The translations under genes and the position numbers were made by a program. From an uncultured Clostridia bacterium (GTDB taxonomy: Bacteria; Bacillota; Clostridia; Christensenellales; Borkfalkiaceae), in NCBI GenBank assembly GCA_904419945.1, contig CAJFTM010000011.1, forward strand, positions 1 to 36,760: DNA of 36,760 nucleotides. The letters run 5' to 3'. Below the pieces are notes generated by a model. The model was not told where the DNA came from, did not search any database, and saw only the letters and a program-made list of their open reading frames with translations. Below, in pieces: positions 21,006 to 28,956 of this stretch. Each line of letters begins with the position of its first letter. Position 1 is the stretch's first letter.

Positions 21006-22238
21006 TTACAATAAAATGCAGAGCACGCCGCCCTTTCCCTCGTTGACGATGCGCACCAGCGCGCGGCGCAGCTTGTCGCGCGCATCGAGGGGAACTGTCT
21101 TTTCGCGCAGGCCGTCGCAGACCATGTCGCGGAAGGTGCGGCCGAACATATCGGTATTCCAAAACGCATCTGCATCCCGTTCGTAACAGTCGAGCATGTT
21201 GCGCGCGAGCTGCTCGCCCTGTTCCCCCTCGCCGGTGATGGGGCTGACATCGCTGTGCACATCGACCCGCACGACGTGGTAAGAAGGCGCGTCCGCGCGC
21301 AGGCGCACGCCGCACTTGGCCCCCTTCCGCAAAAGCTCGGGCGGAAGCAGCTGCGCCTCCGCATCCGGCTGTACCACCGCGTAGCCGCCCGACTCCGCCG
21401 CGGCAAATGCCTTGCCGAAGCGGTCATAAAAGCGCTTTGCCTCCCGCAGCGAGCGCACGTACGCCATCAAATGCAGGTCGTCCGCGATCTCCTCTCCGCA
21501 CTCCTCGGAAAGCACGCGGTAAAAGGCGCCCTCCTTCGCCGCAAAGCGGCAGACCGCTTTTCCCGTCTCCGCATCCGTTTCACACGATTCGCAGACGAGT
21601 TCTCCGTCCGCAAAGGCATCCGCGAGCGATGCACAGCCGCGCAACGTGCGGATCGACGGTGCAGCCGCGCGGACGCGCGCCAAAATATCCGCCGCGGGCT
21701 TGCTATCCTCCGGCAGAGCAGCCAGCCAATCGGGCAAAACCAGATCCAATCGCAGGGGCGGAAAACAGAGCACCAATGCGGAAAACACTTCCTCCGCATC
21801 GCATCCGGACTCCGCATTCAGCGCAAGGGCAGCGCCCCATTTCGCCTCCGCCCCCGCGCGCACCCCTTCACAGTCGGCAGAGTCAGGATCTGCGCCGTTG
21901 ACGAGGATGAGGAAGGGGATCCCCGCCGCCGTCAGTTTCTGCGCGATGCCCTCCTCTTCCGCTTCCAGCCGTGCGCGCGGCCCGCCGAATGAACCGTCCG
22001 ACGTGACGAGCAGCGCCGCACGGCACCCTTCCGGCATATCCGAAGCGCATTCCGCGACGGACAGCTCGCCGCTCTCCAAACGGACGGCAAAGCTGCCGTC
22101 CTCCCCGCAGACAGCGCCGCAGCCCGCCGCCAGGGCGCGCAGAACGGCGCTCTTGCCGCACTGCGGCGGCCCGATGACCGCCACCGCACAGTTCCCGCCC
22201 GCACGGGCGACAATACCCTCTAAGATCCGCTTCTCCAT
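21006..22238 (-). CDS. spoIVA: Stage IV sporulation protein A, compact form
   Basis: A 410-aa version of the ATPase that polymerises on the forespore and anchors the coat. Matches to B. subtilis SpoIVA (492 aa, from memory) are clear: an N-terminal ARAGGN, P-loop GPPQCGKS, LLVTSDGSFGG, FLILVNGADP, and the whole end WNTDMFGR to NEGKGGVLCILL. The region between P-loop and LLVTSDG is only about 50 residues instead of about 130, so the segment holding the TTEP sensor threonines and the long switch is gone; a short ELSVAEC may stand for the Walker B strand. The ATG at 22238 has GGAGG 10 bases upstream. It is last in der-plsY-spoIVA order. Confidence 0.88.
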   Translation of the reverse strand: MEKRILEGIVARAGGNCAVAVIGPPQCGKSAVLRALAAGCGAVCGEDGSFAVRLESGELSVAECASDMPEGCRAALLVTSDGSFGGPRARLEAEEEGIAQKLTAAGIPFLILVNGADPDSADCEGVRAGAEAKWGAALALNAESGCDAEEVFSALVLCFPPLRLDLVLPDWLAALPEDSKPAADILARVRAAAPSIRTLRGCASLADAFADGELVCESCETDAETGKAVCRFAAKEGAFYRVLSEECGEEIADDLHLMAYVRSLREAKRFYDRFGKAFAAAESGGYAVVQPDAEAQLLPPELLRKGAKCGVRLRADAPSYHVVRVDVHSDVSPITGEGEQGEQLARNMLDCYERDADAFWNTDMFGRTFRDMVCDGLREKTVPLDARDKLRRALVRIVNEGKGGVLCILL

Positions 22239-22317
22239 ACGCACAGCCTCCGAACGCCGCGGCATGAACAAAGTGGGATGGCGGAGCGCTTGCGCCCGCT
22301 CTGCCGCGGTACAGTTC

Positions 22318-22346
22318 AGTATATGACCCTCTGCGCGCAAAAATGC
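22318..22346 (-). promoter_or_regulatory. Sigma-E-like promoter of spoIVA
   Basis: GCATTTT (22340-22346), 14-base spacer, CATATACT (22318-22325) on the minus strand. Both elements deviate a little from the sigma-E consensus, but spoIVA is a sigma-E gene in Bacillus and the spacing equals that at ylmC. The leader is about 75 bases. Confidence 0.5.
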
Positions 22347-22409
22347 CTGCCCCGCACATTTCTGAAATAACTTTCCTATCTCCCCAAACATGTAGGAGCG
22401 CAAGGCACA

Positions 22410-22444
22410 GATCGGGGCGCCCGCAGTCCGCGGGCGCCCCGATC
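22410..22444 (-). terminator. Hairpin after plsY
   Basis: GATCGGGGCGCCCGC (22410-22424) pairs perfectly with GCGGGCGCCCCGATC (22430-22444) around a 5-base loop, 22 bases after the plsY stop. The U-run is missing on the minus strand, so it may attenuate rather than fully separate plsY from spoIVA. Confidence 0.6.
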
Positions 22445-22465
22445 GTCCATCTGTTTGATTTTGAC

Positions 22466-23197
22466 TCAGCCGCGCGATTCCTTTTTCCCGTGCGAAAGTT
22501 TTTTGACCGAAGTGTGATGCTCCTCTCCCGCGAGCAGCGCGATGATATTTTTGCGGTGCGCGAACCAGGTGAGAAAGCAATCGAACAGCAACAGAAGGAA
22601 GATCGCGACCAAAAACCCGTTGGTCTCCTCCCCCGCATAGCGCAGACAGAAAAGGATGCCCTGCACCGCCGCCAGTAGCGACACGCCCAGCAGAGACCCC
22701 ATCGAGCCCCATTCGCTCGCCCAGATATAAAAGAGGGTGAGCAAGAGGATGCCGAGCACGACAAAGATCATCCACCAATACTCGCAGCAGAGGGCGAAAG
22801 CGAACATCCCGAGGGTGGATGCGATGCCCTTGCCGCCCTTGAACTTCATCGTGACGGGATAAATATGCCCGACGATGACGGATACGCCGCACACGTACCG
22901 AGCGAGATCGGCAACGTACACGTCCGTCCCCGCAAATACATAGCCGCGGAAAATGAGATGGGCGATAAGTACGGGCAAGCCCCCCTTGACCATATCCAAA
23001 AACAAGGTGAGCGCGCCGATCTTCAGCCCGAACTGACGGCTCATGTTCATCGTTCCCGGATTGCCGCTGCCCATCTTGCGCACGTCTTTATGCTTGATCT
23101 TGGAAATGAGCAGCGCAAAATTGAAGCAGCCGATCAGGTAGGAAGCGACAGCCATCACGATGAACCAATACCAGATCTCGGAAAATTGCAGTTCCAT
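22466..23197 (-). CDS. plsY: Acyl-phosphate:glycerol-3-phosphate acyltransferase
   Basis: A 243-aa membrane enzyme that makes lysophosphatidic acid from acyl-phosphate, the first step of phospholipid synthesis. Family motifs are GSGNPGTMN (substrate phosphate loop), VVGHIYPV-like IVGHIYPV and KFKGGKGIAS. Five to seven membrane helices are visible. It is longer than the usual 200 residues because of a charged C-terminal tail (HHTSVKKLSHGKKE). GAGGGG precedes the ATG. It begins 20 bases after der. In many clostridia gpsA lies between plsY and spoIVA; here it does not. Confidence 0.95.
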   Translation of the reverse strand: MELQFSEIWYWFIVMAVASYLIGCFNFALLISKIKHKDVRKMGSGNPGTMNMSRQFGLKIGALTLFLDMVKGGLPVLIAHLIFRGYVFAGTDVYVADLARYVCGVSVIVGHIYPVTMKFKGGKGIASTLGMFAFALCCEYWWMIFVVLGILLLTLFYIWASEWGSMGSLLGVSLLAAVQGILFCLRYAGEETNGFLVAIFLLLLFDCFLTWFAHRKNIIALLAGEEHHTSVKKLSHGKKESRG

Positions 23198-23217
23198 AGT
23201 TCTCTTTCCCCTCTTCC

Positions 23218-24546
23218 TCAGCCCATCATGCCGCTCTCATTGTCGCCGCGCGGGCGCAGCGCGATGCGGATGGGCGTCCCCGAAAAATCAAATGAACGGC
23301 GGAGCACATTTTCCAAATACCGCTTGTACGAAAAGTGCATGAGCGTCTCGTCATTGACGAAGAGCACAAATGTCGGAGGGCAGACGGACGGCTGCGAACA
23401 GTAATAGATCTTGAGCCGCCGCCCGTTGACGGAAGCCGGCTCGTTGGTGCGCACCGCGTCGAGGATCAGATCGTTGAGGGTGCCCGTAGTGACGCGGCGG
23501 TTGGCGTTTTCAAAGGCGCGGCGGGCGAGCGCCAGGACGCGCTCCGCGCGCTGGCCGGTCTTGGCGGAGATATACACGGACAGGAAATAGTCCATAAAGC
23601 TCAGATCCGTTTTGAGCTTTGCCTCAAACTGATTGATGGTATTGGTATCCTTTTCGATGAGGTCCCACTTGTTCATGACGATGACGGAGGGCCTCCCCTG
23701 CTCGTGCACATAGCCGATGATCTTTACGTCCTGTTCGGTCAGCCCTTCCGAGCTGTCCACGACCAACAGGCAGACATCGGCACGGCGCACCGCGTCAAAG
23801 GCGCGCAGCACGCTATAATACTCTACATCGTCCGAAACATTCTTTTTGCGGCGGATCCCTGCGGTATCGATGAGGGTATACTTCTGCCCGTCCAGCTCGA
23901 AGGGCGTATCGATGGCATCGCGAGTGGTGCCCGCAATGTCGGTGACGATGGTCCGCTCAAAACCGAGCAGCCGGTTGACGAGGCTGCTCTTGCCCGCATT
24001 CGGCTTGCCGACGACGGCGATCTTGAGGCGGTCGCTCTCCTCCTCGTCGCCGCTTTCAAAATAGGAAACGACTTCGTCGAGCAAGTCGCCGATCCCCTGC
24101 GAATGTTCGGCCGAGATCGCATACGGCTCGCCCAATCCGAGCGAATAATATTCGAACAGTTTGTCCTGCGAAAAATGATCCACTTTATTGATGACGAGGA
24201 TGACAGGCTTTTTGCTGCGGCGCAGCTTTTCCGCCACATCGCGGTCGGCAGCCGTCAGTTCCTCCCTGCCGTCCACCATCCAGAGGATGACCTGCGCCAT
24301 GTCGATGGCGGCGTCTGCCTGCCGAAGGATCTCCTTCCACAAGACATCTGCCGATTTCAGTTCGATGCCGCCCGTATCCACGACGGTGAACTTTTTACCG
24401 CGCCAGACAGCATCCGCATACAGCCGGTCGCGCGTGACGCCGGGGCGGTTTTCGGTAATCGAGATCTTGCGCCCCGCAATTTTATTGAACAGGGTGCTCT
24501 TGCCCACGTTGGGCCGCCCGACGATCGCGACCAATGGATTCGCCAT
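23218..24546 (-). CDS. der: Ribosome-assembly GTPase Der (EngA)
   Basis: A 442-aa double-GTPase needed for 50S maturation. First G domain: GRPNVGKS at residues 9-16, DTGG and NKVD. Second: GKPNAGKSS, DTAG and NKWD. A C-terminal KH-like domain follows (YYCSQPSVCPPTFVLFVN). The length is normal. The ATG at 24546 has GAGGAG 7 bases upstream; the open frame continues to 24609 without a site. A GCGCGCCG/CGGCGCGC inverted repeat at 24559-24576 lies just upstream of the ribosome site. First gene of der-plsY, from the promoter at 24623-24651. Confidence 0.97.
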   Translation of the reverse strand: MANPLVAIVGRPNVGKSTLFNKIAGRKISITENRPGVTRDRLYADAVWRGKKFTVVDTGGIELKSADVLWKEILRQADAAIDMAQVILWMVDGREELTAADRDVAEKLRRSKKPVILVINKVDHFSQDKLFEYYSLGLGEPYAISAEHSQGIGDLLDEVVSYFESGDEEESDRLKIAVVGKPNAGKSSLVNRLLGFERTIVTDIAGTTRDAIDTPFELDGQKYTLIDTAGIRRKKNVSDDVEYYSVLRAFDAVRRADVCLLVVDSSEGLTEQDVKIIGYVHEQGRPSVIVMNKWDLIEKDTNTINQFEAKLKTDLSFMDYFLSVYISAKTGQRAERVLALARRAFENANRRVTTGTLNDLILDAVRTNEPASVNGRRLKIYYCSQPSVCPPTFVLFVNDETLMHFSYKRYLENVLRRSFDFSGTPIRIALRPRGDNESGMMG

Positions 24547-24622
24547 ATCACTCTCCTCGCGCGCCGCACGGCGCGCCTCGTTGCTTGCTCTTTGCGGCAG
24601 AAACCGCACTCTTTTCCGTTCT

Positions 24623-24651
24623 ATTATACAAAATTGCCGGGAATTTGTAAA
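24623..24651 (-). promoter_or_regulatory. Sigma-A promoter of der-plsY
   Basis: TTTACA (24646-24651), 17-base spacer, TATAAT (24623-24628) on the minus strand, about 75 bases before the der ATG. Confidence 0.75.
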
Positions 24652-24662
24652 GAAAAACCGGC

Positions 24663-24692
24663 AAAGAAAAGCGGCCCGCCGCAGCGAGCCGC
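24663..24692 (-). terminator. Terminator of the small membrane protein gene
   Basis: On the minus strand GCGGCTCGC pairs with GCGGGCCGC (one T-G wobble) around TGCG, followed by TTTTCTTT. It starts 20 bases after the stop. Confidence 0.8.
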
Positions 24693-24712
24693 CCCTTTTC
24701 TCCCCTCAAACC

Positions 24713-25021
24713 TCAAAACAGGCCGAGCACGGCACTGACAACATACAGCACCAGCGCGATCCAAAACAGGATCGTCCAGACCTTGCCGTGCGCGCGGGCA
24801 AAGGCATACGCGCCGAATACGATGCCCAAGAGCAGCGCGACGTCCTTGATGAGCCTGAGCACATCGAAAAAGGCGCCGCCCACATCGATCTCCAAAAGCG
24901 GCAGCAGGTTATCGACAAAAATCAGAACGGCCGCGAGCACGAGCGCGACATAGCAGCAGATGCGCACAAAATCCGCCCGGGCCTGTCCCTCCGTCCGTTC
25001 CGTCCTTCTCTTTCCGGCCAT
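24713..25021 (-). CDS. 102-aa membrane protein with three helices
   Basis: A small integral membrane protein: a charged N-terminus (MAGKRRTERTEGQARADF), then three hydrophobic segments (about residues 20-42, 55-72, 78-100). I do not recognise a family and no catalytic motif is seen. GGAGG lies 10 bases before the ATG at 25021. It has its own promoter (25057-25085) and terminator, so it is a single-gene unit just downstream of arsR, without evidence for a joint role. Confidence 0.75.
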   Translation of the reverse strand: MAGKRRTERTEGQARADFVRICCYVALVLAAVLIFVDNLLPLLEIDVGGAFFDVLRLIKDVALLLGIVFGAYAFARAHGKVWTILFWIALVLYVVSAVLGLF

Positions 25022-25056
25022 AAATACCAGTCCTCCTTCTTTTTGGATTTGCCCGT

Positions 25057-25085
25057 ATTGTAGCACTTTGCGCGCGGCAAGACAA
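25057..25085 (-). promoter_or_regulatory. Sigma-A promoter of the 102-aa membrane protein gene
   Basis: TTGTCT (25080-25085), 17-base spacer, TACAAT (25057-25062) on the minus strand. Confidence 0.65.
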
Positions 25086-25150
25086 GCGAATGCGCCGCCC
25101 TTTCTCCCTTTTATAAAAGAATATTTTCCGATGCAGAGGATCGTCCCTTC

Positions 25151-25191
25151 AAAAAACAACGGTACACGCTCCTGACGGGGCGCATACCGTT
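25151..25191 (-). terminator. Terminator of arsR
   Basis: On the minus strand AACGGTATGCGC pairs with GCGTGTACCGTT (internal mismatch), followed by GTTTTTTG. It starts about 25 bases after the arsR stop. Confidence 0.75.
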
Positions 25192-25216
25192 CCAAACCCG
25201 ATCTGTATTGTGCGGC

Positions 25217-25555
25217 TCAATCGCGCTCGTTGATGTGCGTGAGGCCGCATTCCATGATCTGCGTGACGTGGTCGTCATCCAGCGAATAGAGGACCTCTTT
25301 GCCCTGCTTTTCGCCCTTGACGAGCTTCGCCCCGCGCAAGATGCGCAGCTGATGCGAGACCGCAGAGACGCTCATGCCGAGCACTTCGGCGATCTCACCC
25401 ACATACAGGGCGCGCACGCACAGGCAGCTGAGGATCTTCGTGCGGGTCGCATCGCCGAACACCTTAAACACTTCCGCTAAATTGTGAATGGTCGCGTCGT
25501 CCGGGATCTGCCCGCGGACCGCTGCGAGCACATCCCCTTCTCTCTCTTCCGCCAT
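25217..25555 (-). CDS. ArsR/SmtB-family regulator with zinc-type alpha5 site
   Basis: A 112-aa winged-helix repressor that leaves DNA on binding metal. The helix-turn-helix is GEIAEVLGMSVSAVSHQLRI (residues 53-72). The C-terminal helix carries Asp94, His96, His107 and Glu110 at the spacing of the SmtB zinc site (Asp, His, His, Glu). The alpha3 cysteine pair of ArsR/CadC is absent (LYVGE in place of CVCD), so zinc or a similar ion is more likely than arsenite or cadmium. GGAGGG precedes the ATG at 25555. The target is not obvious: neighbours are feoAB-rlu upstream and a small membrane protein downstream. Confidence 0.9.
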   Translation of the reverse strand: MAEEREGDVLAAVRGQIPDDATIHNLAEVFKVFGDATRTKILSCLCVRALYVGEIAEVLGMSVSAVSHQLRILRGAKLVKGEKQGKEVLYSLDDDHVTQIMECGLTHINERD

Positions 25556-25616
25556 GCCTATCCCTCCGTTTTTCGGGCGCAACTCTTGCGCGGCAGTCGT
25601 TTTATATCCTGTCCTT

Positions 25617-25647
25617 ATTATATAATCTTTTGCGCTCCGTTTGTCAA
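25617..25647 (-). promoter_or_regulatory. Promoter of arsR
   Basis: TTGACA (25642-25647) on the minus strand, with TATATA 17 bases (25619-25624) or TATAAT 19 bases (25617-25622) downstream. The -35 overlaps the last codons of the pseudouridine synthase gene. Confidence 0.65.
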
Positions 25648-26504
25648 CCGTTTGCGGGTGGATGGATACAATTTTTTGCCCCCGCCGGCAGGCGCGGCGT
25701 AAAGGAAGACTCGAACGTGCGCCCGCGCAGGTAGGCGAGGACGCTGCCGGCATCGAAGGTGAGCCGCTTTGCGACGAGCAGCTGCCGCCGCACTCCGTAT
25801 TTGCGGTTGAGCGCCTCATCCCCGTACTTTTCATCTCCGGCGACAGGATGACCGATGAACGCCATGTGTGCGCGGATCTGGTGCGTCTTGCCGCTGTGCA
25901 GGCGCACTTCGACCAAAGAATGCTCTCCCTCCGCCGCGCGGACGGTGTACTCGGTGACGATCTTGTCGGCACCCGGAACGGGCTGTGAAAAGACGTGCAC
26001 CTTTGCAGCGCGCGCATCCTTTTTCAGATAAGCCGTGAGCAGCGCGTGCGGGCGCACGAAGGGGCGGAAACAGACCGCCTCATAAATCTTTTCGGCGCGC
26101 CGCTCGCGGAAGGCGGACAACAGCTCCTCCTCCGCTCCGTCGGTGCGCGCAAAGGCAATCAGCCCGCTCGTGTTGCGATCCAGCCGATGGATAAAGCGCG
26201 CGCCGTACGCTTCCCGCAGAGCGGCAAAGAGCGCCTCGGAAGAGACGCCCGCATGCTTGTCGGCGATGAGCACGTTTTCATCCAGATAGACGATGCCGTA
26301 AAAGGGCACCGCTTCCTCGCGCGGGGTCGTATAATAGGCGACTTCGTCTCCCGCGGCGAGCATGACGTTTTTTCCCGTGCGCACGCCGTTGACGCGGACG
26401 TCCCGCTCGCGCAGCAGGCGCGCGAGGGCAAACGAGCCTTGCGCGTATGTCTCGTCGGTGAACTCTTTCAGACTTTGACTTTTTGGAACGACGAATTTTT
26501 TCAT
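25644..26504 (-). CDS. RluA-family RNA pseudouridine synthase
   Basis: A 286-aa enzyme that isomerises uridine in rRNA or tRNA. An N-terminal S4-like part (residues 1-55, VNGVRTGKNVMLAAGDEV) is followed by the RluA core with HRLDRNTSG, catalytic Asp109, and the later LHSGKTHQIRAHM. RluC/RluD-type target choice cannot be read from sequence. The ATG at 26504 lies inside the open feoB frame, which runs on to 26278, so the two genes overlap by 227 bases. Its start would match a feoB stop (ATGA) in another frame. Part of the feoA-feoB-rlu unit. Confidence 0.92.
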   Translation of the reverse strand: MKKFVVPKSQSLKEFTDETYAQGSFALARLLRERDVRVNGVRTGKNVMLAAGDEVAYYTTPREEAVPFYGIVYLDENVLIADKHAGVSSEALFAALREAYGARFIHRLDRNTSGLIAFARTDGAEEELLSAFRERRAEKIYEAVCFRPFVRPHALLTAYLKKDARAAKVHVFSQPVPGADKIVTEYTVRAAEGEHSLVEVRLHSGKTHQIRAHMAFIGHPVAGDEKYGDEALNRKYGVRRQLLVAKRLTFDAGSVLAYLRGRTFESSFTPRLPAGAKNCIHPPANG

Positions 26505-28323
26505 GATCTCTCTTCCGCAAACAGAACAGGAGCACGGGGAGCGCCAAGGCCAACAGGCTCGCGGCGAGCGCGCCCGCACAGAGCAGCCCGTAAACGAGGT
26601 AGGACAGCAAAAATGCGATGCCCGTCTGGGCGGCGGCCATGCCCAGCGCACGGCGGGCGCCCACCTCGCGCGCGGCGGCGGCAACGGCCGACACGCAGGG
26701 CGAACAGGTCAGAATAAAAATGAGAAAGGCGACGGCCGACGCCGGCGTAAACGCCGCGGAGAGCTGTTCTCCGTAAAAGAGGGCGAGGGTGCCCGCCACG
26801 CTCTCCTTGGCGACGATGCCCGAAAGCGCCGCCAACGCCACCTGCCACTGCGTCACCCCCATCGGATAAAAGAGGAAGGAAAAGGCGCGGCAGGCCAGCG
26901 CGAGCATGCTCTCCCCGCTGTCAGCCCCCACATAGTGCAGCGTGAAGTTAAAGGAGAGGAAAAACCAGAGCGCAATGAGAAAGGCCGTCACCACCGTTGC
27001 GACCTTTATTATAAACTGTTTTGCGGAAAAAAGCAAGGAACGGAGCACGGGCCGCAGGCGCGGGCGCTGCGGATGCGCGAGTTCGAGCACAAATTCCTCC
27101 TCTCCGGGGATCAATCTGCGCAGGAGCAGAGCCGCCGCAAAGGCGAAAAGGACCCCCGCCGCATACAGCGCGACGACGGCCGCGAACGGATGCGGAAAAA
27201 AGGCAGAGGCGACCGTCAGATAGACGGGCATCTTTGCCCCGCAGCTGATATAGCTCAGGATGGCGATGACCCGCCGCTGCAGCGGCTTATTTTCCAGCCC
27301 GCGCGTGGTGAGGATGGCGGCGGCGGTACAGCCGAAGCCCATCAGCAGAGAAAAGGCCGCCCGCCCCGTCAGTCCCGCGCGGCGAAAGATGCCGTCGGTA
27401 AGAAAGGCGACCGCAGAGAGCAGGCCGCTCTCCTCCAACATGGCGAGTGCAAACTCGAGCAGCACGATCTGCGGCAAAAAGGAGAGGATCATCCCTACCG
27501 AACCGAAGAAGGAACGCAGGAAATCTGCCGCCACCGGCGCGCCCGCGCCCTCCGCCATCGCGGCGAGCCGCCCGCCGGCGCCGTCCGCCAGCAGCCCCTC
27601 GAGCGCGTCCTTGCACAGGATCCCCGGCATTCCCTCCGCGAACGCGAGGAAGAACACCGCCAACAGGATGAAAGCAAACAGCGGCAGCGCAAACTTCGGG
27701 TCATAAAACAGGCGGTCAGCGAGGGCAGAGTTCTCCCGGCCCGGCAGGTATACCCCCTCGAGCAGTGCCGCAGCTGAACGGTCCCACGCGCCCATCCGCC
27801 CGGCAGGAATGCCGGCCGTCTCGGCCATTGCCCCGCTCCGCTCGGCTGTATCCCGCAAAAAAGCGCGCAGGCGGACGATATCCGCCCGCCGGTGTGCGGA
27901 AAGGGCAAAAACGGGGATGCCCAACCGCGCGGACAAGCCCTGCACATCCAGCGAGCCGCCCCTTTTTTCCAACAGATCGCGCATGGTGACGACGAGAGCC
28001 GCCGGCCTGCCGCGGCGCACCACTTCCCGCACGAGTGAGAGGGAGCGGGGCAGCGTCAGCGCGTCGGCAATGCAGACGGCGAGATCGTATTCCCCCTCTT
28101 CGATCGCGCGGCAGGCAACTTTCTCCTCCATGCTGTACGAGCGCAGCGAATAGACGCCCGGCAGATCGCGGATCTCCGCAGAAAGGCCGTTCAGATCCGC
28201 CCGATGCGCCGACTCACCGACGGTGACGCCATGCCAGTTGCCCGTCTTTGCATGGGCGCCCGTCAATGCATTATAGAGAGTGGATTTGCCGCAATTCGGA
28301 TTGCCGACAAGGATCAGCCGCAT
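26278..28323 (-). CDS. feoB: Ferrous iron transporter FeoB with abnormal C-terminal tail
   Basis: A 681-aa Fe(II) transporter. The N-terminal G domain has GNPNCGKS (7-14) and DLPG (53-56), but the usual NxxD base-recognition motif is TMRD (113-116). The membrane part shows the two Gate repeats (GFGCTAAAILTTRGLE, ILSYISCGAKMPVYL) and SPCVSAVAAAAREVGARRALG. Normal sequence ends near residue 604 (VLLFCLRKR). The last 75 residues are Arg-rich and lie in a different frame over the rlu gene, so the natural stop seems lost. GGGGAGG lies before the ATG, and feoA overlaps by 10 bases. Confidence 0.92.
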   Translation of the reverse strand: MRLILVGNPNCGKSTLYNALTGAHAKTGNWHGVTVGESAHRADLNGLSAEIRDLPGVYSLRSYSMEEKVACRAIEEGEYDLAVCIADALTLPRSLSLVREVVRRGRPAALVVTMRDLLEKRGGSLDVQGLSARLGIPVFALSAHRRADIVRLRAFLRDTAERSGAMAETAGIPAGRMGAWDRSAAALLEGVYLPGRENSALADRLFYDPKFALPLFAFILLAVFFLAFAEGMPGILCKDALEGLLADGAGGRLAAMAEGAGAPVAADFLRSFFGSVGMILSFLPQIVLLEFALAMLEESGLLSAVAFLTDGIFRRAGLTGRAAFSLLMGFGCTAAAILTTRGLENKPLQRRVIAILSYISCGAKMPVYLTVASAFFPHPFAAVVALYAAGVLFAFAAALLLRRLIPGEEEFVLELAHPQRPRLRPVLRSLLFSAKQFIIKVATVVTAFLIALWFFLSFNFTLHYVGADSGESMLALACRAFSFLFYPMGVTQWQVALAALSGIVAKESVAGTLALFYGEQLSAAFTPASAVAFLIFILTCSPCVSAVAAAAREVGARRALGMAAAQTGIAFLLSYLVYGLLCAGALAASLLALALPVLLFCLRKRDHEKIRRSKKSKSERVHRRDIRARLVCPRAPAARAGRPRQRRAHGKKRHARRGRRSRLLYDPARGSGALLRHRLSG

Positions 28324-28556
28324 GTTTCCTCCCCGAGAAAACGCACCTCGATGCGGGCGGCGAGCGTATCGCGCAGGGCGAGGCGCACCCCGGCCGCCTC
28401 CAGCAATAATCCGCCGCCGAAAGGGGCGCGGCGCAGCAGGCAGATCTTTCCCCCTTCCGCGACATTGAGCATGCGCAGCCGCTCGCGCAGGGCGGCCGGC
28501 ACATGTACCGCCGTCACCGTCGCCGATTGCCCGATCGCAAGTTCTGAAAGTTTCAT
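28314..28556 (-). CDS. feoA: Ferrous iron transport accessory protein FeoA
   Basis: An 80-aa SH3-like protein that supports FeoB at the membrane. MKLSELAIGQSATVTAV and the later GGGLLLEAAGVRLALRDTLA are typical of FeoA. The ATG at 28556 gives the family start but has no ribosome site. An in-frame GTG at 28595 has AAAAAGGAG 7 bases upstream and would add 13 residues; translation may begin there. The leader contains the structured RNA copy A and a hairpin/U-run directly before the ribosome site, so expression is probably controlled by transcription termination. It overlaps feoB by 10 bases. Confidence 0.9.
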   Translation of the reverse strand: MKLSELAIGQSATVTAVHVPAALRERLRMLNVAEGGKICLLRRAPFGGGLLLEAAGVRLALRDTLAARIEVRFLGEETCG

Positions 28557-28613
28557 ACCATTATGGATATGCGCCGAGGAGAGCGGATAGAGCACGGGCC
28601 GCTCCTTTTTACA

Positions 28614-28645
28614 ATAAAAATCCCTTCGCGGAAAGGATATGCACC
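28614..28645 (-). terminator. Intrinsic terminator directly before feoA
   Basis: On the minus strand ATCCTTT pairs with AAGGGAT around CCGCG (28621-28639), followed by TTTTTATT. The feoA ribosome site AAGGAG begins a few bases later. The 5' arm also belongs to a long helix at 28632-28683, an arrangement typical of attenuators. Confidence 0.65.
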
Positions 28646-28956
28646 CCCAAAGATGGACAGGCTTTGGGAGGGGCATATCCTTTGCAGGTAACTTTTCGTT
28701 TTCGGGCAAGCCCTCATTTTTCCGACAGCGCGCAAGCCGCGCCTGTGATGACCGGTCAGTCATGCGATCGTTACCTGCCGCCTGTAAACGGGCTTTTTCC
28801 GTGCTTAACTTTTCCCCTATGGCTTCGCTCTTCTTTCATTATTGTTCCTTATTTTTTACTTTTCTGTTTGCTTTTTTATCCTTGCTTTTCCTCCTCTTTT
28901 TTGCCTTATTTTTATTGCCTTCTCCTTTTTGTTTATCGGCAAAGCCTCTCTCGGAC

